From the NCBI RefSeq assembly GCF_012986595.1, contig NZ_JAAQYM010000002.1, positions 124,001 to 188,000 of the forward strand: DNA of 64,000 nt. The letters run 5' to 3'. The translations under genes and the position numbers were made by a program. Within the stretch, counting starts at the first letter, position 1, and each line of letters starts with the position of its first letter. The stretch comes from Pseudomonas koreensis. Lineage in GTDB: Bacteria > Pseudomonadota > Gammaproteobacteria > Pseudomonadales > Pseudomonadaceae. The notes beneath the pieces were generated by a model. The model was not told the DNA's origin. It did not search any database and was given only the letters and a program-made list of their open reading frames with translations. This document shows positions 45,695-56,399 of the stretch, piece after piece.

Positions 45695-46779
45695 CAGCCG
45701 TGTTCCTTCTCGAATTCAGCCATGTACGCCACCAGCGCGTTAACGGCGGTGATGTCGACAGCGTTGTAGATGGAGGCGCGCATGCCGCCCACGGAGCGGT
45801 GGCCCTTGAGGTTGAGCAGACCGCGCTCATCGGCACCAGCGAGGAACGGCTTGTCCAGACGATCGTCAGCCAGACGGAACGGCACGTTCATCCACGAGCG
45901 GTCCGACTTGTTGATCGGGTTGCTGTAGAGACCGCTGGCGTCGATGAAGTCATACAGCGTGCGCTGCTTGACGTCATTGAGTTTGGCAATCGCTTCGACG
46001 CCGCCCTGCTCTTTCAGCCACTGGAATACCAGGCCGGACAGGTACCAGGCCAGGGTCGGCGGGGTGTTGTACATCGAGCCGTTGTCGGCCGCGACCTTGT
46101 AATCGAGCATGGTCGGGCACAGGGCACGGGCCTTGCCCAGCAGGTCTTCGCGAACGATGTTGACCACGATGCCGCTCGGGCCGATGTTCTTCTGCGCGCC
46201 GGCGTAGATCATGCCGAAACGCGAGATATCCACTGGGCGCGAGAGGATGTCCGAGGACATGTCGGCCACCAGCGGCACATCACCGGTTTGCGGGATCCAC
46301 TGGAATTCCAGACCGCCGATGGTTTCGTTCGGCGCGTAGTGAACATAAGCAGCGTCTTTCGACAGGTTCCACTCGTTCTGGCCCGGGATGGCGAAATAGT
46401 CGTAAGGCTTGGCAGTGGCGGCAACATTGACGTGGCCGTAGCGCGAGGCTTCTTCGATGGCTTTCTGCGACCAGATACCGGTGTCGATATAGTCGGCGCT
46501 GCCGCCTTCAGGCAACAGGTTCAGCGGAATCTGCGCGAATTGCTGGCTCGCGCCACCCTGCAGAAACAGCACTTTATAGTTCGACGGGATATTCAGCAGG
46601 TCACGCAGATCCTGCTCGGCCTGGGTGGCAATGGACACGAACTCATCGCTGCGATGGCTCATTTCCATGACCGACAGACCCTTGCCGTGCCAATCAAGGA
46701 GTTCACCCTGAGCACGTTGCAGGACAGCTTCAGGAAGCGCCGCAGGACCGGCACAGAAGTTATAGGCTCGCTTGCTCAC
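45694..46779 (-). CDS. serC: Phosphoserine aminotransferase
   Basis: A 361-residue PLP enzyme, matching the length of other Pseudomonas SerC proteins when the GTG at 46779 is used (VSKRAYNFCAGPAALPEAVL); an ATG two codons upstream is also possible. PLP Lys-197 lies in IYAGAQKNIGPSG. FLQGGASQQFAQIPLNLL and WYLSGLVFQWLKEQGG are standard. It transaminates 3-phosphohydroxypyruvate in serine and pyridoxine synthesis. First gene of the run serC-pheA-hisC-tyrA/aroA-cmk. Confidence 0.96.
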   Translation of the reverse strand: MSKRAYNFCAGPAALPEAVLQRAQGELLDWHGKGLSVMEMSHRSDEFVSIATQAEQDLRDLLNIPSNYKVLFLQGGASQQFAQIPLNLLPEGGSADYIDTGIWSQKAIEEASRYGHVNVAATAKPYDYFAIPGQNEWNLSKDAAYVHYAPNETIGGLEFQWIPQTGDVPLVADMSSDILSRPVDISRFGMIYAGAQKNIGPSGIVVNIVREDLLGKARALCPTMLDYKVAADNGSMYNTPPTLAWYLSGLVFQWLKEQGGVEAIAKLNDVKQRTLYDFIDASGLYSNPINKSDRSWMNVPFRLADDRLDKPFLAGADERGLLNLKGHRSVGGMRASIYNAVDITAVNALVAYMAEFEKEHG

Positions 46780-46859
46780 ATCCAATCTCGCTCTGATTTG
46801 GTGGTATCACGCAATAAATCACATCAATCAACACAGGGCTCCTGCTGAGGCAGGAACTC

Positions 46860-46947
46860 TGTGGGAGCGAGCCTGCTCGCGAATGCATCACCGCGGTGCT
46901 TCAGAGTTACCGCAGCGCCTGCATTCGCGAGCAGGCTCGCTCCCACA
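46860..46947. repeat. REP-type palindrome (GTGGGAGCGAGCC family)
   Basis: Arms TGTGGGAGCGAGCCTGCTCG (extended by CGAATGC) and complement around 34 bases, between gyrA and serC. Confidence 0.9.
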
Positions 46948-46993
46948 AGGGATTTCCCTGAAAATCGAAACTTTCCGTTCGGACAAATAACAA

Positions 46994-47018
46994 GGGGGCG
47001 AATTTTCATCCGCCCCCT
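46994..47018 (-). terminator. gyrA terminator
   Basis: GGGGGCG and CGCCCCC arms around an AATTTTCATC loop, about 12 bases beyond the gyrA stop; a T-rich tail follows on the minus strand. Confidence 0.85.
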
Positions 47019-47029
47019 CGCTTGTCCGC

Positions 47030-49684
47030 TTATTCCTGCGGCTCTTCGTCAGCTGCGGCGTCGAGTTGCTGGTCCTCGGCAACGTCGTCGATTACGACAT
47101 CTCCCTCGAACTCGGCACCCTCTTCACCTTCAAGCTCTTCGCCTTCGACTTCCGATGGCTCCTGAACCCGCTCCAGACCGACCAGGGTTTCATCCTTGGC
47201 CAGCTTGATCAGGGTCACGCCCTGGGTGTTACGACCCAGGCTCGACACTTCGTCGACACGGGTACGTACCAGGGTGCCCTGATCGGAGATCAGCATGATT
47301 TCTTCGCCGTCGAGCACCTGAACCGCACCGACCAGACGGCCGTTACGCTCGTTGCTGACCATGGCGATCACGCCCTGACCGCCACGCTTGTACTCAGGGA
47401 ACTCGGTGATCGCGGTGCGCTTGCCATAACCACGCTCGGAAGCGGTGAGGATCTGGCTGCCTTGTTCCGGGATCAGCATCGAAATCAGCTTCTGACCTTC
47501 CGGCAGACGCATGCCGCGCACACCACGAGCGGTACGGCCCATGGCACGGACGTCGGACTCTTTGAAGCGCGTCACTTTGCCGCCGTCGGAGAACAGCATC
47601 ACTTCGCGCTCGCCATCGGTGATGGCCGCGGAGATCAGCACGTCGCCTTCGTCCAGTTCCAGCGCGATCAGACCGACGCTGCGCTGACGGCTGAAGGACT
47701 CCAGCGGGGTCTTCTTGACGGTGCCATTGGCGGTTGCCATGAAGATGTAGTGACCTTCGGTGTACTCCTCGACCGGCAGCATGGTGGTGATGTATTCACC
47801 GTCATCCAGCGGCAGCAGGTTGACCAGCGGACGACCACGGGCGGCGCGGGACGCTTCCGGAATTTCGTAAGTCTTGAGCCAGTACACCTTGCCCTTGCTG
47901 GAGAACAGCAGCAGCGTGGTGTGGCTGTTGGCAACCAGCAGGTGAGCGATGTAGTCCTCATCCTTGACGCCAGTCGCCGACTTGCCTTTACCGCCGCGAC
48001 GCTGCGCCTGGTACGCAGCCAATGGCTGAGTCTTGGCATAGCCGCCGTGGGAAATGGTCACGACGCGCTCTTCTTCCGGGATCATGTCACCCAGGGTCAG
48101 GTCGAGACGCGCATCGAGAATTTCGGTGCGGCGCACGTCGCCGTATTCGGCACGGATGACTTCCAGCTCTTCGCGGATCACTTCCATCAGGCGCACGGCG
48201 CTGTTGAGGATGCGGATCAGCTCGCCGATCTGGTTGAGGATCTCTTGATACTCGGCCAGCAGCTTCTCGTGCTCCAGACCGGTCAGACGATGCAGACGCA
48301 GTTCGAGAATGGCTTGCGCCTGTTCTGGCGACAGGAAGTACTTGCCTTCGCGCAGACCGTATTGCGGATCGAGGTTTTCCGGACGGCACGAATCGGCACC
48401 GGCACGTTCCACCATCGCCACCACTGCCGAGGACTCCCACGGCGTGCTGACCAGCGCTTCTTTCGCTTCCGACGGCGTCGGCGAAGCCTTGATCAGGGCG
48501 ATCACCGGGTCGATGTTCGACAGGGCAACGGCCTGGCCTTCGAGGATGTGACCACGCTCGCGGGCCTTGCGCAGCTCGAACACAGTACGACGGGTAACCA
48601 CTTCGCGACGGTGACGGACGAAGGCTTCCAGCAGATCCTTGAGGTTCAGAATCCGTGGACGGCCGTCGATCAACGCGACGATGTTGATGCCGAATACCGA
48701 TTGCAGCTGGGTCTGGGCGTAGAGGTTGTTGAGGATCACCTCAGGCACTTCGCCGCGACGCAGTTCGATCACGACGCGCATACCGTCCTTGTCGGACTCG
48801 TCGCGCAGTTCGGTGATGCCTTCGAGTTTCTTCTCTTTTACCAGCTCGGCGATCTTCTCGATCAGACGCGCCTTGTTCAACTGGTAAGGCAGTTCGGTGA
48901 TGACGATCTGCTGACGGCCACCGACCTTGTCGATGTCTTCGATGATCGAGCGCGCACGCATGTAAATGCGGCCGCGACCGGTACGGTAGGCTTCGATGAT
49001 GCCGGCGCGACCATTGATGATCGCGGCGGTCGGGAAGTCCGGACCGGGGATGTACTGCATCAGCTCATCGACGGTGAGCTCGGGATTGTCGATGAGGGCC
49101 AGGCAACCGTCGATGACTTCACCGAGGTTGTGCGGCGGAATGTTGGTCGCCATGCCCACGGCGATACCGCTGGAACCGTTGACCAGCAGGTTGGGGATGC
49201 GCGTCGGCATCACCGCCGGGATCATTTCGGTGCCGTCGTAGTTCGGCACCCAGTCCACGGTTTCCTTGTGCAGGTCGGCCAGCAGCTCGTGCGCCAGTTT
49301 GGTCATGCGCACTTCGGTGTATCGCATGGCCGCAGCGTTGTCGCCGTCGACCGAACCGAAGTTGCCCTGACCGTCAACCAGCAGGTAGCGCAGGGAGAAA
49401 GGCTGAGCCATGCGGACGATGGTGTCGTACACCGCCGTATCACCGTGCGGGTGATACTTACCGATCACGTCACCGACAACACGGGCAGATTTCTTGTACG
49501 GCTTGTTGAAGTCGTTGCCCAGCTCGCTCATCGCGAACAGTACGCGACGGTGCACGGGCTTGAGGCCATCGCGCGCATCCGGCAGTGCACGGCCGACGAT
49601 TACGCTCATCGCGTAGTCGAGGTAGGACTGTTTCAGCTCGTCTTCGATATTGACCGGGAGGATTTCTTTGGCCAGTTCGCCCAT
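47030..49684 (-). CDS. gyrA: DNA gyrase subunit A
   Basis: An 884-residue type II topoisomerase subunit. The start at 49684 gives [20 protein letters not shown]. The breakage domain holds Tyr-122 in [10 protein letters not shown]. The quinolone region reads [14 protein letters not shown], with Thr-83 and Asp-87, the wild-type residues of pseudomonads. The C-terminal beta-pinwheel has the GyrA-box-like [12 protein letters not shown] near 560, and the tail is acidic (about 845-884, rich in E, D and G). It supercoils DNA with GyrB. A longer upstream frame has no ribosome site. Confidence 0.98.
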   Translation of the reverse strand: MGELAKEILPVNIEDELKQSYLDYAMSVIVGRALPDARDGLKPVHRRVLFAMSELGNDFNKPYKKSARVVGDVIGKYHPHGDTAVYDTIVRMAQPFSLRYLLVDGQGNFGSVDGDNAAAMRYTEVRMTKLAHELLADLHKETVDWVPNYDGTEMIPAVMPTRIPNLLVNGSSGIAVGMATNIPPHNLGEVIDGCLALIDNPELTVDELMQYIPGPDFPTAAIINGRAGIIEAYRTGRGRIYMRARSIIEDIDKVGGRQQIVITELPYQLNKARLIEKIAELVKEKKLEGITELRDESDKDGMRVVIELRRGEVPEVILNNLYAQTQLQSVFGINIVALIDGRPRILNLKDLLEAFVRHRREVVTRRTVFELRKARERGHILEGQAVALSNIDPVIALIKASPTPSEAKEALVSTPWESSAVVAMVERAGADSCRPENLDPQYGLREGKYFLSPEQAQAILELRLHRLTGLEHEKLLAEYQEILNQIGELIRILNSAVRLMEVIREELEVIRAEYGDVRRTEILDARLDLTLGDMIPEEERVVTISHGGYAKTQPLAAYQAQRRGGKGKSATGVKDEDYIAHLLVANSHTTLLLFSSKGKVYWLKTYEIPEASRAARGRPLVNLLPLDDGEYITTMLPVEEYTEGHYIFMATANGTVKKTPLESFSRQRSVGLIALELDEGDVLISAAITDGEREVMLFSDGGKVTRFKESDVRAMGRTARGVRGMRLPEGQKLISMLIPEQGSQILTASERGYGKRTAITEFPEYKRGGQGVIAMVSNERNGRLVGAVQVLDGEEIMLISDQGTLVRTRVDEVSSLGRNTQGVTLIKLAKDETLVGLERVQEPSEVEGEELEGEEGAEFEGDVVIDDVAEDQQLDAAADEEPQE

Positions 49685-50109
49685 GAGAAGCCTGATTCCT
49701 TTTTCTGGTGAAACTTCGTCATATCCATATGGGATGTACGAAGCTCGTCGGGGCAGGCCGAGTGCCATGCGCCGACTTACGACAAATCAACAAATTGAAC
49801 AGTGGATTTGCGCAGTAAAGACAGCTCCGTGAAGCCGCCTCGGAAAACGCCGGATGTTATCACAAGAGCCGCCACGCACCTATCCCCCAGATGCGCATGG
49901 AGCATAGTTAGTTGACCGATGACAGGCGTAAAGGGGACGAGAGAAGCTCAGAGCTTCTTTGAATGCAGATTTGAAGCTTGGTTTGGGGATGTTTATTGAC
50001 TTTTAAGGCCCCTTCGCGAGCAGGCTCGCTCCCACAACGTTCTATGCTGATCACAAAACCTGTGGGAGCGAGCCTGCTCGCGAAGGGGACAACGCAGACA
50101 TCAAGCCAA
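49685..50109. other. gyrA upstream region / mtnA downstream region
   Basis: 425 bases with no gene. The right part holds a REP pair (50009-50088) next to the mtnA stop. The left part must contain the gyrA promoter, but no clear hexamers are named. Confidence 0.6.
50009..50088. repeat. REP-type palindrome (GTGGGAGCGAGCC family)
   Basis: Perfect 28-base arms beginning CCCCTTCGCGAGCAGGCTCG, with 24 bases between. It is the most regular copy in the window. Confidence 0.92.
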
Positions 50110-51186
50110 TCAATGCAGGCGCTTGCGGCACATCAATTGGGCCATTTTCGCCGTGTCCGGACGCTCGACGATGCCCTTCTCGGTGACGATCGCATCGATC
50201 AGATCCGCCGGGGTCACGTCAAACACCGGGTTGAACGCCTCGACGTCCGCCCCCACGCGCTTGCCACCGACTTCCAGCAACTCGGCGCCGTCACGCTCCT
50301 CGATCGGGATGTCGTCGCCACTGGCCAGATTCATGTCGATGGTCGAACTCGGCGCCACCACCATGAACCGCACGCCGTGGTGCATGGCGTTGACCGCCAG
50401 TTGGTAGGTGCCGATCTTGTTCGCCACGTCGCCATTGGCGGTGATGCGGTCAGCGCCGACGATCACCCAGGTCACGCCTTTGGTTTTCATGATGTGCGCG
50501 GCGGCGGAGTCAGCATTGAGCGTGACCGGGATGCCCTCGTTCGCCAGCTCCCACGCGGTCAGGCGCGAGCCCTGCAGCCACGGCCGGGTTTCATCGGCAT
50601 AGACGCGTTCGACCATGCCTTCGAGATAAGCGGCGCGAATCACCCCCAGCGCCGTACCGAAACCGCCAGTGGCCAGCGCGCCGGTGTTGCAGTGGGTCAG
50701 GATCGCCTGGGCATTACCCTGATGTTTGCGGATCAGGTCGACGCCGAGTTGCGCCATGGTCAGGTTGGCTTCGCGATCGCTTTCGTGAATGGCGATCGCC
50801 TCGGCCTCCAGCGCCACCAGCGGATCGGCATTGTCCTTCAGACGATCCAGTCGATCGTGCATGCGGTTCAGCGCCCAGAACAAGTTGACCGCCGTCGGCC
50901 GGGAGTCGGCCAGCAAGGCGAAATCCTCTTCCAGCGCCGCATACCAGTCGCCACCTTCGGCCACCCGAGCACGGGCCGCCAGCACAATGCCATAGGCTGC
51001 GCTGATGCCGATGGCCGGCGCGCCGCGCACCACCATCGAACGAATCGCCTCAGCCACGCCGGCGGCGCTGGTGTAGGCAATCCAGGTTTCCTCGAACGGC
51101 AAAATACGCTGATCCAGCAGGTGGAGCGCGCCATCTCGCCAATCGATGGCCTTCACTTTCTCCGCAGCCAACAGTCGATCGCGCAT
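50110..51186 (-). CDS. mtnA: S-methyl-5-thioribose-1-phosphate isomerase
   Basis: A 358-residue enzyme of the eIF-2B-like family. Marks are [13 protein letters not shown] near 53-65, the catalytic Cys in [19 protein letters not shown] near 164-182, and the Asp in [20 protein letters not shown] near 243-262. It isomerises MTR-1-P to MTRu-1-P in methionine salvage. It is divergent from mtaD, which supplies the pathway, across a 108-base region. Confidence 0.96.
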   Translation of the reverse strand: MRDRLLAAEKVKAIDWRDGALHLLDQRILPFEETWIAYTSAAGVAEAIRSMVVRGAPAIGISAAYGIVLAARARVAEGGDWYAALEEDFALLADSRPTAVNLFWALNRMHDRLDRLKDNADPLVALEAEAIAIHESDREANLTMAQLGVDLIRKHQGNAQAILTHCNTGALATGGFGTALGVIRAAYLEGMVERVYADETRPWLQGSRLTAWELANEGIPVTLNADSAAAHIMKTKGVTWVIVGADRITANGDVANKIGTYQLAVNAMHHGVRFMVVAPSSTIDMNLASGDDIPIEERDGAELLEVGGKRVGADVEAFNPVFDVTPADLIDAIVTEKGIVERPDTAKMAQLMCRKRLH

Positions 51187-51294
51187 CCCTCACCCCGCAC
51201 TCATGAACAAAAGCCGCCGATTATAGCGATCCCCCCGCGAAGACGCTCGGGTATACTTCGCCATCCTTTACAAAAGCACTGGAACCGACCCTCG

Positions 51295-52629
51295 ATGCCG
51301 AAACCTGCCATTGCGCTCGACTTATTATTGCTGCCGACCTGGCTGGTACCCGTCGAACCCGCTGGCGTGGTGCTCAAGGAGCACGGGCTGGGCATCCGCG
51401 ACGGTCGCATCGTGTTTATCGGCCCACGCGCCGAAGCACTCAAGTGTAACGCCACGCAAATCCGCGAACTGCCGGACGTGCTGCTCGCCCCAGGCCTGAT
51501 CAACGCCCACGGCCACGCAGCGATGACGCTGTTCCGTGGCCTGGCCGACGACCTGCCGCTGATGACCTGGCTGGAAAATCACATCTGGCCGGCCGAAGCC
51601 ACATGGGTCGATGAAGATTTCGTCCGTGACGGCACCGATCTGGCGATTGCCGAGCAAATCAAGGGTGGCATCACCTGTTTCTCGGACATGTATTTCTTCC
51701 CGAAAGTCGCCAGTGAACGCGTGCACAACAGCGGCATTCGCGCCCAGATCGCAATCCCGATCCTCGATTTCCCGATTCCCGGAGCTGCCAGTGCCGATGA
51801 GGCCATTCGTCAGGGCGTCGAGCTGTTCGGCGATCTGAAGCATCACGAACGGATCAAGATCACCTTCGGTCCTCATGCACCCTACACCGTGGGCGACGAG
51901 AATCTGGAAAAAATCCGCGTGATCGCCGAAGAGCTGGACGCGTCGATCCATATGCATGTCCACGAAACCGCCTTCGAAGTGCAGCAAGCGCTGGAGCATC
52001 GCGGTGAGCGGCCACTGGCCCGCCTCGGTCGGCTGGGCCTGCTCGGCCCGCGCTTCCAGGCCGTACACATGACCCAGATCAGCGATGACGATCTGGCATT
52101 GCTGGTAGAAAGCAACACCAGCGTGATCCACTGCCCGGAATCGAACCTGAAGCTGGCCAGCGGTTTCTGCCCGGTGGAGCGTCTGTGGCAGGCCGGGGTC
52201 AATGTGGCCATCGGCACCGATGGTGCGGCGAGCAACAACGATCTCGACCTGCTCGGCGAAACCCGCACCGCCGCCCTGCTCGCCAAAGCCGTCGCCGGTT
52301 CGGCCACTGCGCTGGACGCGCACCGCGCGTTGCGCATGGCCACGCTCAACGGCGCCCGGGCCTTGGGGATCGAAACGCAGGTCGGCTCGCTGGAAATCGG
52401 CAAAGCCGCCGATATCGTCGCCTTCGACCTGTCCGGCCTGGCCCAGCAACCGGTCTACGACCCGGTTTCGCAGCTTATCTATGCCACCGGTCGCGACTGC
52501 GTGAAACACCTGTGGGTCGCTGGCAAACAACTGCTCGACGACCGGCGTCTGACCCGTCTGGACGAACAACAGCTGGGCGCCACCGCCCGGGCCTGGGGCC
52601 AGCGCATCAGCGGCCACACCGAATCGTAA
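51295..52629 (+). CDS. mtaD: Methylthioadenosine deaminase, TRZ/ATZ amidohydrolase
   Basis: A 444-residue amidohydrolase. Metal ligands are in [12 protein letters not shown] (HxH near 68-70), [10 protein letters not shown] near 219-228, [13 protein letters not shown], and the Asp in [16 protein letters not shown] near 306. Position beside mtnA and before ubiG is that of the P. aeruginosa 5'-methylthioadenosine deaminase; such enzymes convert MTA to methylthioinosine and may also act on S-adenosylhomocysteine. The chosen ATG at 51295 has only weak upstream pairing. A GC-rich hairpin follows the stop. Confidence 0.92.
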   Translation: MPKPAIALDLLLLPTWLVPVEPAGVVLKEHGLGIRDGRIVFIGPRAEALKCNATQIRELPDVLLAPGLINAHGHAAMTLFRGLADDLPLMTWLENHIWPAEATWVDEDFVRDGTDLAIAEQIKGGITCFSDMYFFPKVASERVHNSGIRAQIAIPILDFPIPGAASADEAIRQGVELFGDLKHHERIKITFGPHAPYTVGDENLEKIRVIAEELDASIHMHVHETAFEVQQALEHRGERPLARLGRLGLLGPRFQAVHMTQISDDDLALLVESNTSVIHCPESNLKLASGFCPVERLWQAGVNVAIGTDGAASNNDLDLLGETRTAALLAKAVAGSATALDAHRALRMATLNGARALGIETQVGSLEIGKAADIVAFDLSGLAQQPVYDPVSQLIYATGRDCVKHLWVAGKQLLDDRRLTRLDEQQLGATARAWGQRISGHTES

Positions 52630-52632
52630 ACA

Positions 52633-52652
52633 CCGCGGAGCAGACTCCGCGG
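52633..52652 (+). terminator. Hairpin after mtaD
   Basis: CCGCGGAG-CAGA-CTCCGCGG, then CTACAGCC and a T-run. It probably reduces readthrough into ubiG. Confidence 0.6.
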
Positions 52653-52686
52653 CTACAGCCTTTTTCAAGTTTTAGAGGAATTGATC

Positions 52687-53385
52687 ATGAGCAACGTCGA
52701 CCACGCCGAAATCGCCAAATTCGAAGCCCTGGCCCATCGCTGGTGGGACCGCGAAAGCGAGTTCAAACCGCTGCACGACATCAACCCGCTGCGCGTCAAC
52801 TGGATTGATGAGCGGGTCAATCTGGCCGGCAAGAAAGTCCTCGACGTCGGCTGCGGCGGCGGCATCCTCAGCGAAGCCATGGCCCAGCGCGGCGCCACGG
52901 TGATGGGCATCGACATGGGCGAAGCGCCACTGGCGGTCGCGCAACTGCATCAGCTGGAATCCGGCGTCAGCGTCGAATACCGGCAGATCACTGCCGAAGC
53001 CCTGGCCGAGGAAATGCCTGAGCAGTTTGACGTCGTGACCTGCCTGGAAATGCTCGAACACGTACCGGATCCATCCTCGGTGATCCGCGCCTGCTACCGC
53101 ATGGTCAAGCCGGGCGGCCAGGTGTTCTTCTCGACCATCAACCGCAACCCGAAGGCCTACCTGTTCGCCATCATTGGTGCCGAATACATCATGAAGCTGC
53201 TGCCGCGCGGCACCCATGACTTCAAGAAATTCATCCGCCCGTCCGAGCTCGGCGCCTGGAGCCGCATCGCCGGCCTGACCGTCAAGGACATCATCGGCCT
53301 GACCTACAACCCGCTGACCAAGCACTACAAGCTGGCCAACGACGTTGATGTCAACTACATGATCCAGACCCTGCGCGAGGAATAA
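52687..53385 (+). CDS. ubiG: Ubiquinone biosynthesis O-methyltransferase UbiG
   Basis: A 232-residue SAM-dependent methyltransferase. AGAGGA lies before the ATG at 52687; a TTG 6 bases upstream is disregarded. N-terminal [23 protein letters not shown] motif [16 protein letters not shown] near 52-67, and [11 protein letters not shown] near 119. It catalyses both O-methylations of ubiquinone synthesis. mupP starts 4 bases after its stop, so the pair is one transcript. Confidence 0.97.
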   Translation: MSNVDHAEIAKFEALAHRWWDRESEFKPLHDINPLRVNWIDERVNLAGKKVLDVGCGGGILSEAMAQRGATVMGIDMGEAPLAVAQLHQLESGVSVEYRQITAEALAEEMPEQFDVVTCLEMLEHVPDPSSVIRACYRMVKPGGQVFFSTINRNPKAYLFAIIGAEYIMKLLPRGTHDFKKFIRPSELGAWSRIAGLTVKDIIGLTYNPLTKHYKLANDVDVNYMIQTLREE

Positions 53386-53389
53386 GCCG

Positions 53390-54061
53390 ATGACCATCAG
53401 AGCAGTCCTTTTCGACATGGACGGCACCCTGCTCGACACCGCGCCGGACTTCATCGCCATTTGTCAGGCGATGCGCGCGGACCGTGGCTTGCCGCCGATG
53501 AACGACAAGCACATCCGCGATGAAATCTCCGGCGGCGCCAAAGCGATGGTTGCCGTGACCTTTTCAATGGACCCGGAATCGCCGGGCTTTGAAGCGCTGC
53601 GTCTTGAGTTCCTCGAACGCTACCTGGCCGGTTGCGCCGTGCACAGCAAGCTGTTCGACGGCATGGGCGAACTGCTCGCCGATATCGAACGGGCCAACTT
53701 GATCTGGGGCGTGGTCACCAACAAACCAGTGCGCTTTGCCGAGCCGATCATGCAGCAACTGGGGCTGGCCGAGCGTTCGGCGCTGCTGATCTGCCCGGAT
53801 CACGTGAAAAACAGCAAGCCGGACCCGGAGCCCTTGATCCTTGCGTGCAAGATGCTTGATCTGGATCCGTCGACGGTGCTGTTTGTCGGCGATGATCTGC
53901 GCGATATCGAATCCGGGCGCGATGCCGGCACCAAGACCTGCGCCGTGACCTATGGCTACATTCACCCGGACGACAACCCGCGGCACTGGGGCGCGGACGT
54001 GGTGGTGGATCATCCGCTGGAATTGCGCAAGGTGCTCGACAGCGCGCTTTGCAGCTGCTGA
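53390..54061 (+). CDS. mupP: N-acetylmuramic acid 6-phosphate phosphatase MupP
   Basis: A 223-residue HAD hydrolase often labelled phosphoglycolate phosphatase (gph). HAD motif I is [14 protein letters not shown] (8-21), motif II VVTNKP near 108, and motif [17 protein letters not shown] near 164. Its place after ubiG and before yciK is that of P. aeruginosa and P. putida mupP, where the product dephosphorylates MurNAc-6-P in the peptidoglycan recycling route that bypasses MurA. The function is therefore by synteny; the fold is certain. Confidence 0.9.
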   Translation: MTIRAVLFDMDGTLLDTAPDFIAICQAMRADRGLPPMNDKHIRDEISGGAKAMVAVTFSMDPESPGFEALRLEFLERYLAGCAVHSKLFDGMGELLADIERANLIWGVVTNKPVRFAEPIMQQLGLAERSALLICPDHVKNSKPDPEPLILACKMLDLDPSTVLFVGDDLRDIESGRDAGTKTCAVTYGYIHPDDNPRHWGADVVVDHPLELRKVLDSALCSC

Positions 54062-54073
54062 CCTGACACACCC

Positions 54074-54195
54074 CTGTGGTGAGGGGATTCATCCCCGATG
54101 GGCTGCGAAGCAGCCCCCGCGCTCTTTTAGGTCGATTCGCCATGCAGGTTTACGACTGCTTCGCAGCCGGTCGGGGATAAATCCCCTCACCACAA
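54074..54195. repeat. Long inverted repeat (CTGCTTCGCAGCC family)
   Basis: Arms starting TGTGGTGAGGGGATTCATCC and ending in its near-complement, with an inner GGGCTGCGAAGCAG pair. It lies between mupP and yciK and shares its core with the repeat at 12209. Confidence 0.8.
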
Positions 54196-54231
54196 GGAAG
54201 CAGGTCTTCATGAATGGATTGTGAGGTTTTT

Positions 54232-54972
54232 ATGTTTGATTACACCGCCCGTCCCGAATTGCTCAAGGATCGGGTCATTCTGGTCACCGGTGCCGGTCGT
54301 GGCATCGGCGCGGCTGCCGCGAAAACCTATGCCGCCCACGGCGCCACCGTGCTGCTGCTGGGCAAGACCGAAGCCAATCTGACACAGGTCTACGATGAGA
54401 TCGAAGCGGCGGGCCATCCGCAGCCGGCGGTGATCCCGTTCAACCTCGAAACCGCCCTGCCGCATCAGTACGATGAGCTGGCGGCGATGATCGAGACCGA
54501 GTTCGGCCATCTCGACGGCCTGTTGCACAACGCCTCGATCATTGGTCCGCGGACGCCGATCGAACAACTGTCGGGCGAAAACTTCATGCGCGTCATGCAG
54601 GTCAACGTCAACGCCATGTTCATGCTGACCAGCACCCTGCTGCCGCTGCTCAAGCTGTCGCAGGATGCCTCGGTGGTGTTCACCTCCAGCAGCGTCGGAC
54701 GCAAGGGCCGGGCCTACTGGGGCGCCTACGGCGTATCGAAGTTCGCCACCGAAGGCCTGATGCAAACCCTGGCCGATGAAGTTGACGGCGTAGCGCCGGT
54801 ACGCGCCAACAGCATCAACCCGGGCGGCACCCGCACCAGCATGCGCGCACAGGCGTACCCGGGGGAAAACCCGCTGAACAATCCGACCCCGGAAGAGATC
54901 ATGCCGGTCTACCTGTACCTGATGGGCCCGGACAGCGCGGGTATCAATGGTCAGGCATTCAACGCGCAATAA
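54232..54972 (+). CDS. yciK: YciK family SDR oxidoreductase
   Basis: A 246-residue short-chain dehydrogenase with TGAGRGIGAAAAKTYA near 19-34, LLHNASIIGPRTPIEQL near 98, and catalytic YGVSK near 164-168. The ATG at 54232 (MFDYTARPELLKDRVILVTG) follows TGAGG. It matches YciK, a conserved proteobacterial oxidoreductase without an established substrate. Same strand as ubiG-mupP, but an inverted repeat lies between. Confidence 0.9.
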   Translation: MFDYTARPELLKDRVILVTGAGRGIGAAAAKTYAAHGATVLLLGKTEANLTQVYDEIEAAGHPQPAVIPFNLETALPHQYDELAAMIETEFGHLDGLLHNASIIGPRTPIEQLSGENFMRVMQVNVNAMFMLTSTLLPLLKLSQDASVVFTSSSVGRKGRAYWGAYGVSKFATEGLMQTLADEVDGVAPVRANSINPGGTRTSMRAQAYPGENPLNNPTPEEIMPVYLYLMGPDSAGINGQAFNAQ

Positions 54973-55334
54973 CTGCCATACGTCGCTTTTGTTGCCGTGG
55001 CGGATTACCGTCGCGGCATACATTTGCCGCCTCCCGCCGTCACACTTTGGTCAAATAACCGCCACCCCACCTCAAAGCAAAAAGCCATCCACTTGATTTA
55101 TAACGGTTTTAATTTACATGAACCGAATGGCATGACTTTCGCTCTAATTTTCCTCAAAGCATGCCGTGTGAAGGCACTGGGGCAAGGCCGATTTCGATAG
55201 CTGACTATTCGTCATCAGGCAGACTAAACTTACGCCAAATGTCCTACGGGACTGATGGATCAGTATGACGCGCAGCCCATAGCCGCTCTCACCCAGCCTG
55301 TAAGACAGACTTACTGCTTAGGGGCTCACGCCAT
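54973..55334. other. Intergenic region before the diguanylate cyclase gene
   Basis: 362 bases, no gene. The first part is AT-rich with TTATAACGGTTTTAATTTAC; the last 60 bases before 55335 are the leader with a stretch TTAGGGGCTC acting as weak ribosome region. No other feature seen. Confidence 0.5.
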
Positions 55335-56261
55335 ATGAAATCACCTTCCCAGACCAATGCAATTGACTTTGACAGTGCCAAATTGCAACGCCTGGGCTTT
55401 GGTCAGCTGCCTCCGCTTCTGGAACGCCCGGCCAGCCTGGCGCAACTGCGCCAACAAATGAGCCTGCAACTGCAAACCAGTCTTGAGCCGCAACGAATCC
55501 TCGGTCTGTTTTTCCGCGAAGTCCAACGCCTGGTGCCGCTGGATGCCTTGAGCTACGTGCATTCGGGCAGCGACCTGCGCCTGGAGTTCGGCGCCCGCGG
55601 TCACCATTCGGTCAGCTATAGCCTCAGCCACGAAGGCGAGCACCTGGGCGAACTGGTATTTCGCCGCAACCAGCGCTTCACCGAGCAAGACCAGGGCAAT
55701 CTCGAATCGCTGCTGTCGTCGCTGCTGTTCCCGATGCGCAACGCCCTGCTCTACCGCGCGGCGACCCAAAGTGCGCTGCGCGATCCGTTGACCGGGACCG
55801 GCAACCGCATCGCCATGGAACAGACCCTGCAACGCGAGATCGACATGTCCCGACGGCACCTGCAACCGTTGTCGGTGCTGATGCTCGACATTGACCACTT
55901 CAAACGGGTCAACGACAGCCACGGGCACAGCGCCGGGGACGACGTACTCAAAGCGGTGGCGGCGTCGATCAAGGGCCAGCTGCGCAACGTCGACATGGTG
56001 TTTCGCTATGGCGGGGAAGAGTTTCTGATCCTGCTGTCCAACACCGGCCGGGAAGCGGCGGCGATGGTCGGCGAGCGGTTGCGCCATGCCGCGCAGACTG
56101 CGGAATATTTTGCTGACGGCCAGTTGATCGACCTGACGGTCAGCCTCGGCTGCTCGACCCTGCTGCCGGGGGAGTCGGCCGACAGCCTGTTGCGCCGCGC
56201 CGACAGCGCGTTGTATGTGGCCAAGCGCGAGGGGCGTAATCGCCTGGCGATGGCGGGCTGA
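55335..56261 (+). CDS. Diguanylate cyclase, GAF-like plus GGDEF
   Basis: A 308-residue cytoplasmic protein. Residues of about 45-150 form a GAF-like sensor, after which a GGDEF domain follows with SVLMLDIDHFKRVNDSHGHS and the active GGEEF loop near 226-230. The inhibitory I-site RNVD sits exactly five residues before it, so c-di-GMP feedback is expected. It makes c-di-GMP from two GTP. There is no membrane segment. It lies after yciK on the same strand but with its own leader, and a second c-di-GMP protein is found 1 kb further on. Confidence 0.94.
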   Translation: MKSPSQTNAIDFDSAKLQRLGFGQLPPLLERPASLAQLRQQMSLQLQTSLEPQRILGLFFREVQRLVPLDALSYVHSGSDLRLEFGARGHHSVSYSLSHEGEHLGELVFRRNQRFTEQDQGNLESLLSSLLFPMRNALLYRAATQSALRDPLTGTGNRIAMEQTLQREIDMSRRHLQPLSVLMLDIDHFKRVNDSHGHSAGDDVLKAVAASIKGQLRNVDMVFRYGGEEFLILLSNTGREAAAMVGERLRHAAQTAEYFADGQLIDLTVSLGCSTLLPGESADSLLRRADSALYVAKREGRNRLAMAG

Positions 56262-56285
56262 GTGCTTTCAGACAGTACAAAGCAG

Positions 56286-56373
56286 TGTGGGAGCGAGCCG
56301 GCTCGCGAAGCGATGGATCAGTCAAACCCGTGCTGACTGAAACGCCATCTTCGCGAGCCGGCTCGCTCCCACA
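56286..56373. repeat. REP-type palindrome and terminator
   Basis: Arms TGTGGGAGCGAGCCGGCTCG and complement; a run of six T follows on the plus strand, between convergent genes. Confidence 0.9.
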
Positions 56374-56399
56374 TTTTTTGCTATGCGTCAGACCATGAA

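Noticed and set aside
47066..49711. Open frame of 881 codons antisense to gyrA
   Set aside because: It mirrors the gyrA codon pattern in a high-GC genome, has no ribosome site and no recognisable domain; gyrA is certain on the other strand.
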